NCBI GenBank assembly: GCA_937920495.1
Contig: CALEUQ010000016.1
Coordinates: forward strand, 1 to 32,376
Length of the DNA stretch: 32,376 nucleotides
Source of the DNA: an uncultured bacterium
Lineage (GTDB): Bacteria > Spirochaetota > UBA4802 > UB4802
Direction: 5' to 3'
The notes beneath the pieces are model-generated. The model was not told where the DNA came from. It saw only the letters and a program-made list of their open reading frames with translations, and made no database searches. The position numbers were made by a program, and so were the translations under genes. Within the stretch, counting starts at the first letter, position 1; every line of letters starts with the position of its first letter. Below, in pieces: positions 32,238-32,376 of the stretch.

Positions 32238-32376
32238 GCTCTGACCCCTTTTTTACACCCACCCCGCAATAGAATACCGCGTGCGGTACACTTCATCATA
32301 CCACAAGAATTGCTTTACCCTTTGGGCAAAATCCTTACCCAGCTTGTTAAAATACTCATGATGGTCTATGGGTACG
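32238..32376 (-). repeat. Right copy of window-bracketing inverted repeat
   Basis: Reverse-complement partner of 1-141, without the 6-base insertion and with four substitutions; the repeat extends at least 4 bases further here (32373-32376) before the window ends. Its boundary, GCTCTGACCCC, lies 17 bases after the mtnA stop, so the element inserted, or ends, directly behind that gene. Confidence 0.85.
32253..32376 (-). CDS. 3' end of unrecognised, probably transposase, gene (partial)
   Basis: On the minus strand an open frame enters at the window edge and ends at TAA (32255-32253), giving 40 full residues that start VPIDHHEYF and end in the same YSIAGWV as the left copy. Two residues differ from it (NK for MQ). 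Both copies keep an open frame with only few changes, mostly conservative or silent, so the gene may be under selection or recently spread. Family not recognised; see the left copy. Confidence 0.5.
   Translation of the reverse strand, partial: VPIDHHEYFNKLGKDFAQRVKQFLWYDEVYRTRYSIAGWV

Noticed and set aside
1-32376. Composite transposon bounded by the terminal inverted repeats
   Set aside because: The interior carries single-copy core genes (cysS, rpsF, rplI, dnaB), so it is ordinary chromosome between two dispersed copies and not a mobile unit.
1-32376. CRISPR arrays, rRNA or tRNA genes, prophage or integrase genes
   Set aside because: None seen: no regularly spaced repeats, no tRNA cloverleaf or TTCGA-type arm with partners, no phage structural genes.

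Overview
This is a 32.4 kb AT-rich (roughly 39% G+C by eye) chromosomal segment from a diderm (Gram-negative-type) bacterium. An MlaE-type lipid-transport permease, a periplasmic HtrA-like protease, a peptidoglycan amidase, several exported proteins, a membrane chemoreceptor and a receiver/HATPase signalling protein point that way. The gene mix is reminiscent of Spirochaetota, but that placement is inference and no rRNA or tRNA gene is present to test it. Gene density is high and almost every gene is intact.

Layout. 1-141: 3' end of an unrecognised, probably transposase, gene, repeated in inverted orientation at 32238-32376; the window therefore begins and ends inside two copies of one dispersed element. 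191-1642: a mannosyl/glucosylglycerate-synthase-like glycosyltransferase with an apparently leaderless promoter, translationally coupled to a decayed ADP-ribosylglycohydrolase pseudogene. 1643-3771 (minus): cysS-rlmB. 3865-4543 (minus): a HicA/HicB-type toxin-antitoxin module with a separate XRE regulator and a 20-bp palindromic operator. 4552-6449 (minus): a coiled-coil protein and an exported FN3 protein. 6710-8470: cupin plus glycerate 2-kinase. 8739-12947: exported proteins, amidase, HtrA-like protease. 12952-13569 (minus): PilZ-like protein. 13926-19144: the long housekeeping operon rpsF-ssb-rpsR-DUF2232-rplI-dnaB-mlaE-pcm. 19157-20226 (minus): zinc-ribbon membrane protein and methyltransferase. 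20343-24599 (minus): DUF2156 acyltransferase, MrfA helicase and MrfB exonuclease, overlapping genes that look like one repair operon. 24912-26666: chemoreceptor. 26677-28539 (minus): long-chain acyl-CoA synthetase. 29047-32220: ribBA, a receiver-HATPase regulator and mtnA.

The most unusual signals are at DNA level. (i) The octamer GCGATAGT/ACTATCGC occurs 19 times (about one expected by chance), in all three reading frames, on both strands, between genes, and twice supplying a stop codon. This resembles a highly iterated genomic signal such as a DNA-uptake or HIP1-like word. (ii) Four related 95-121 bp intergenic palindromic elements resemble MITEs; one is flanked by a perfect 9-bp direct repeat. 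(iii) A separate inverted repeat of the widespread TCATTCTGAGCG...GAAGAATCT type lies upstream of the protease. No CRISPR array, phage or classical complete IS is present.
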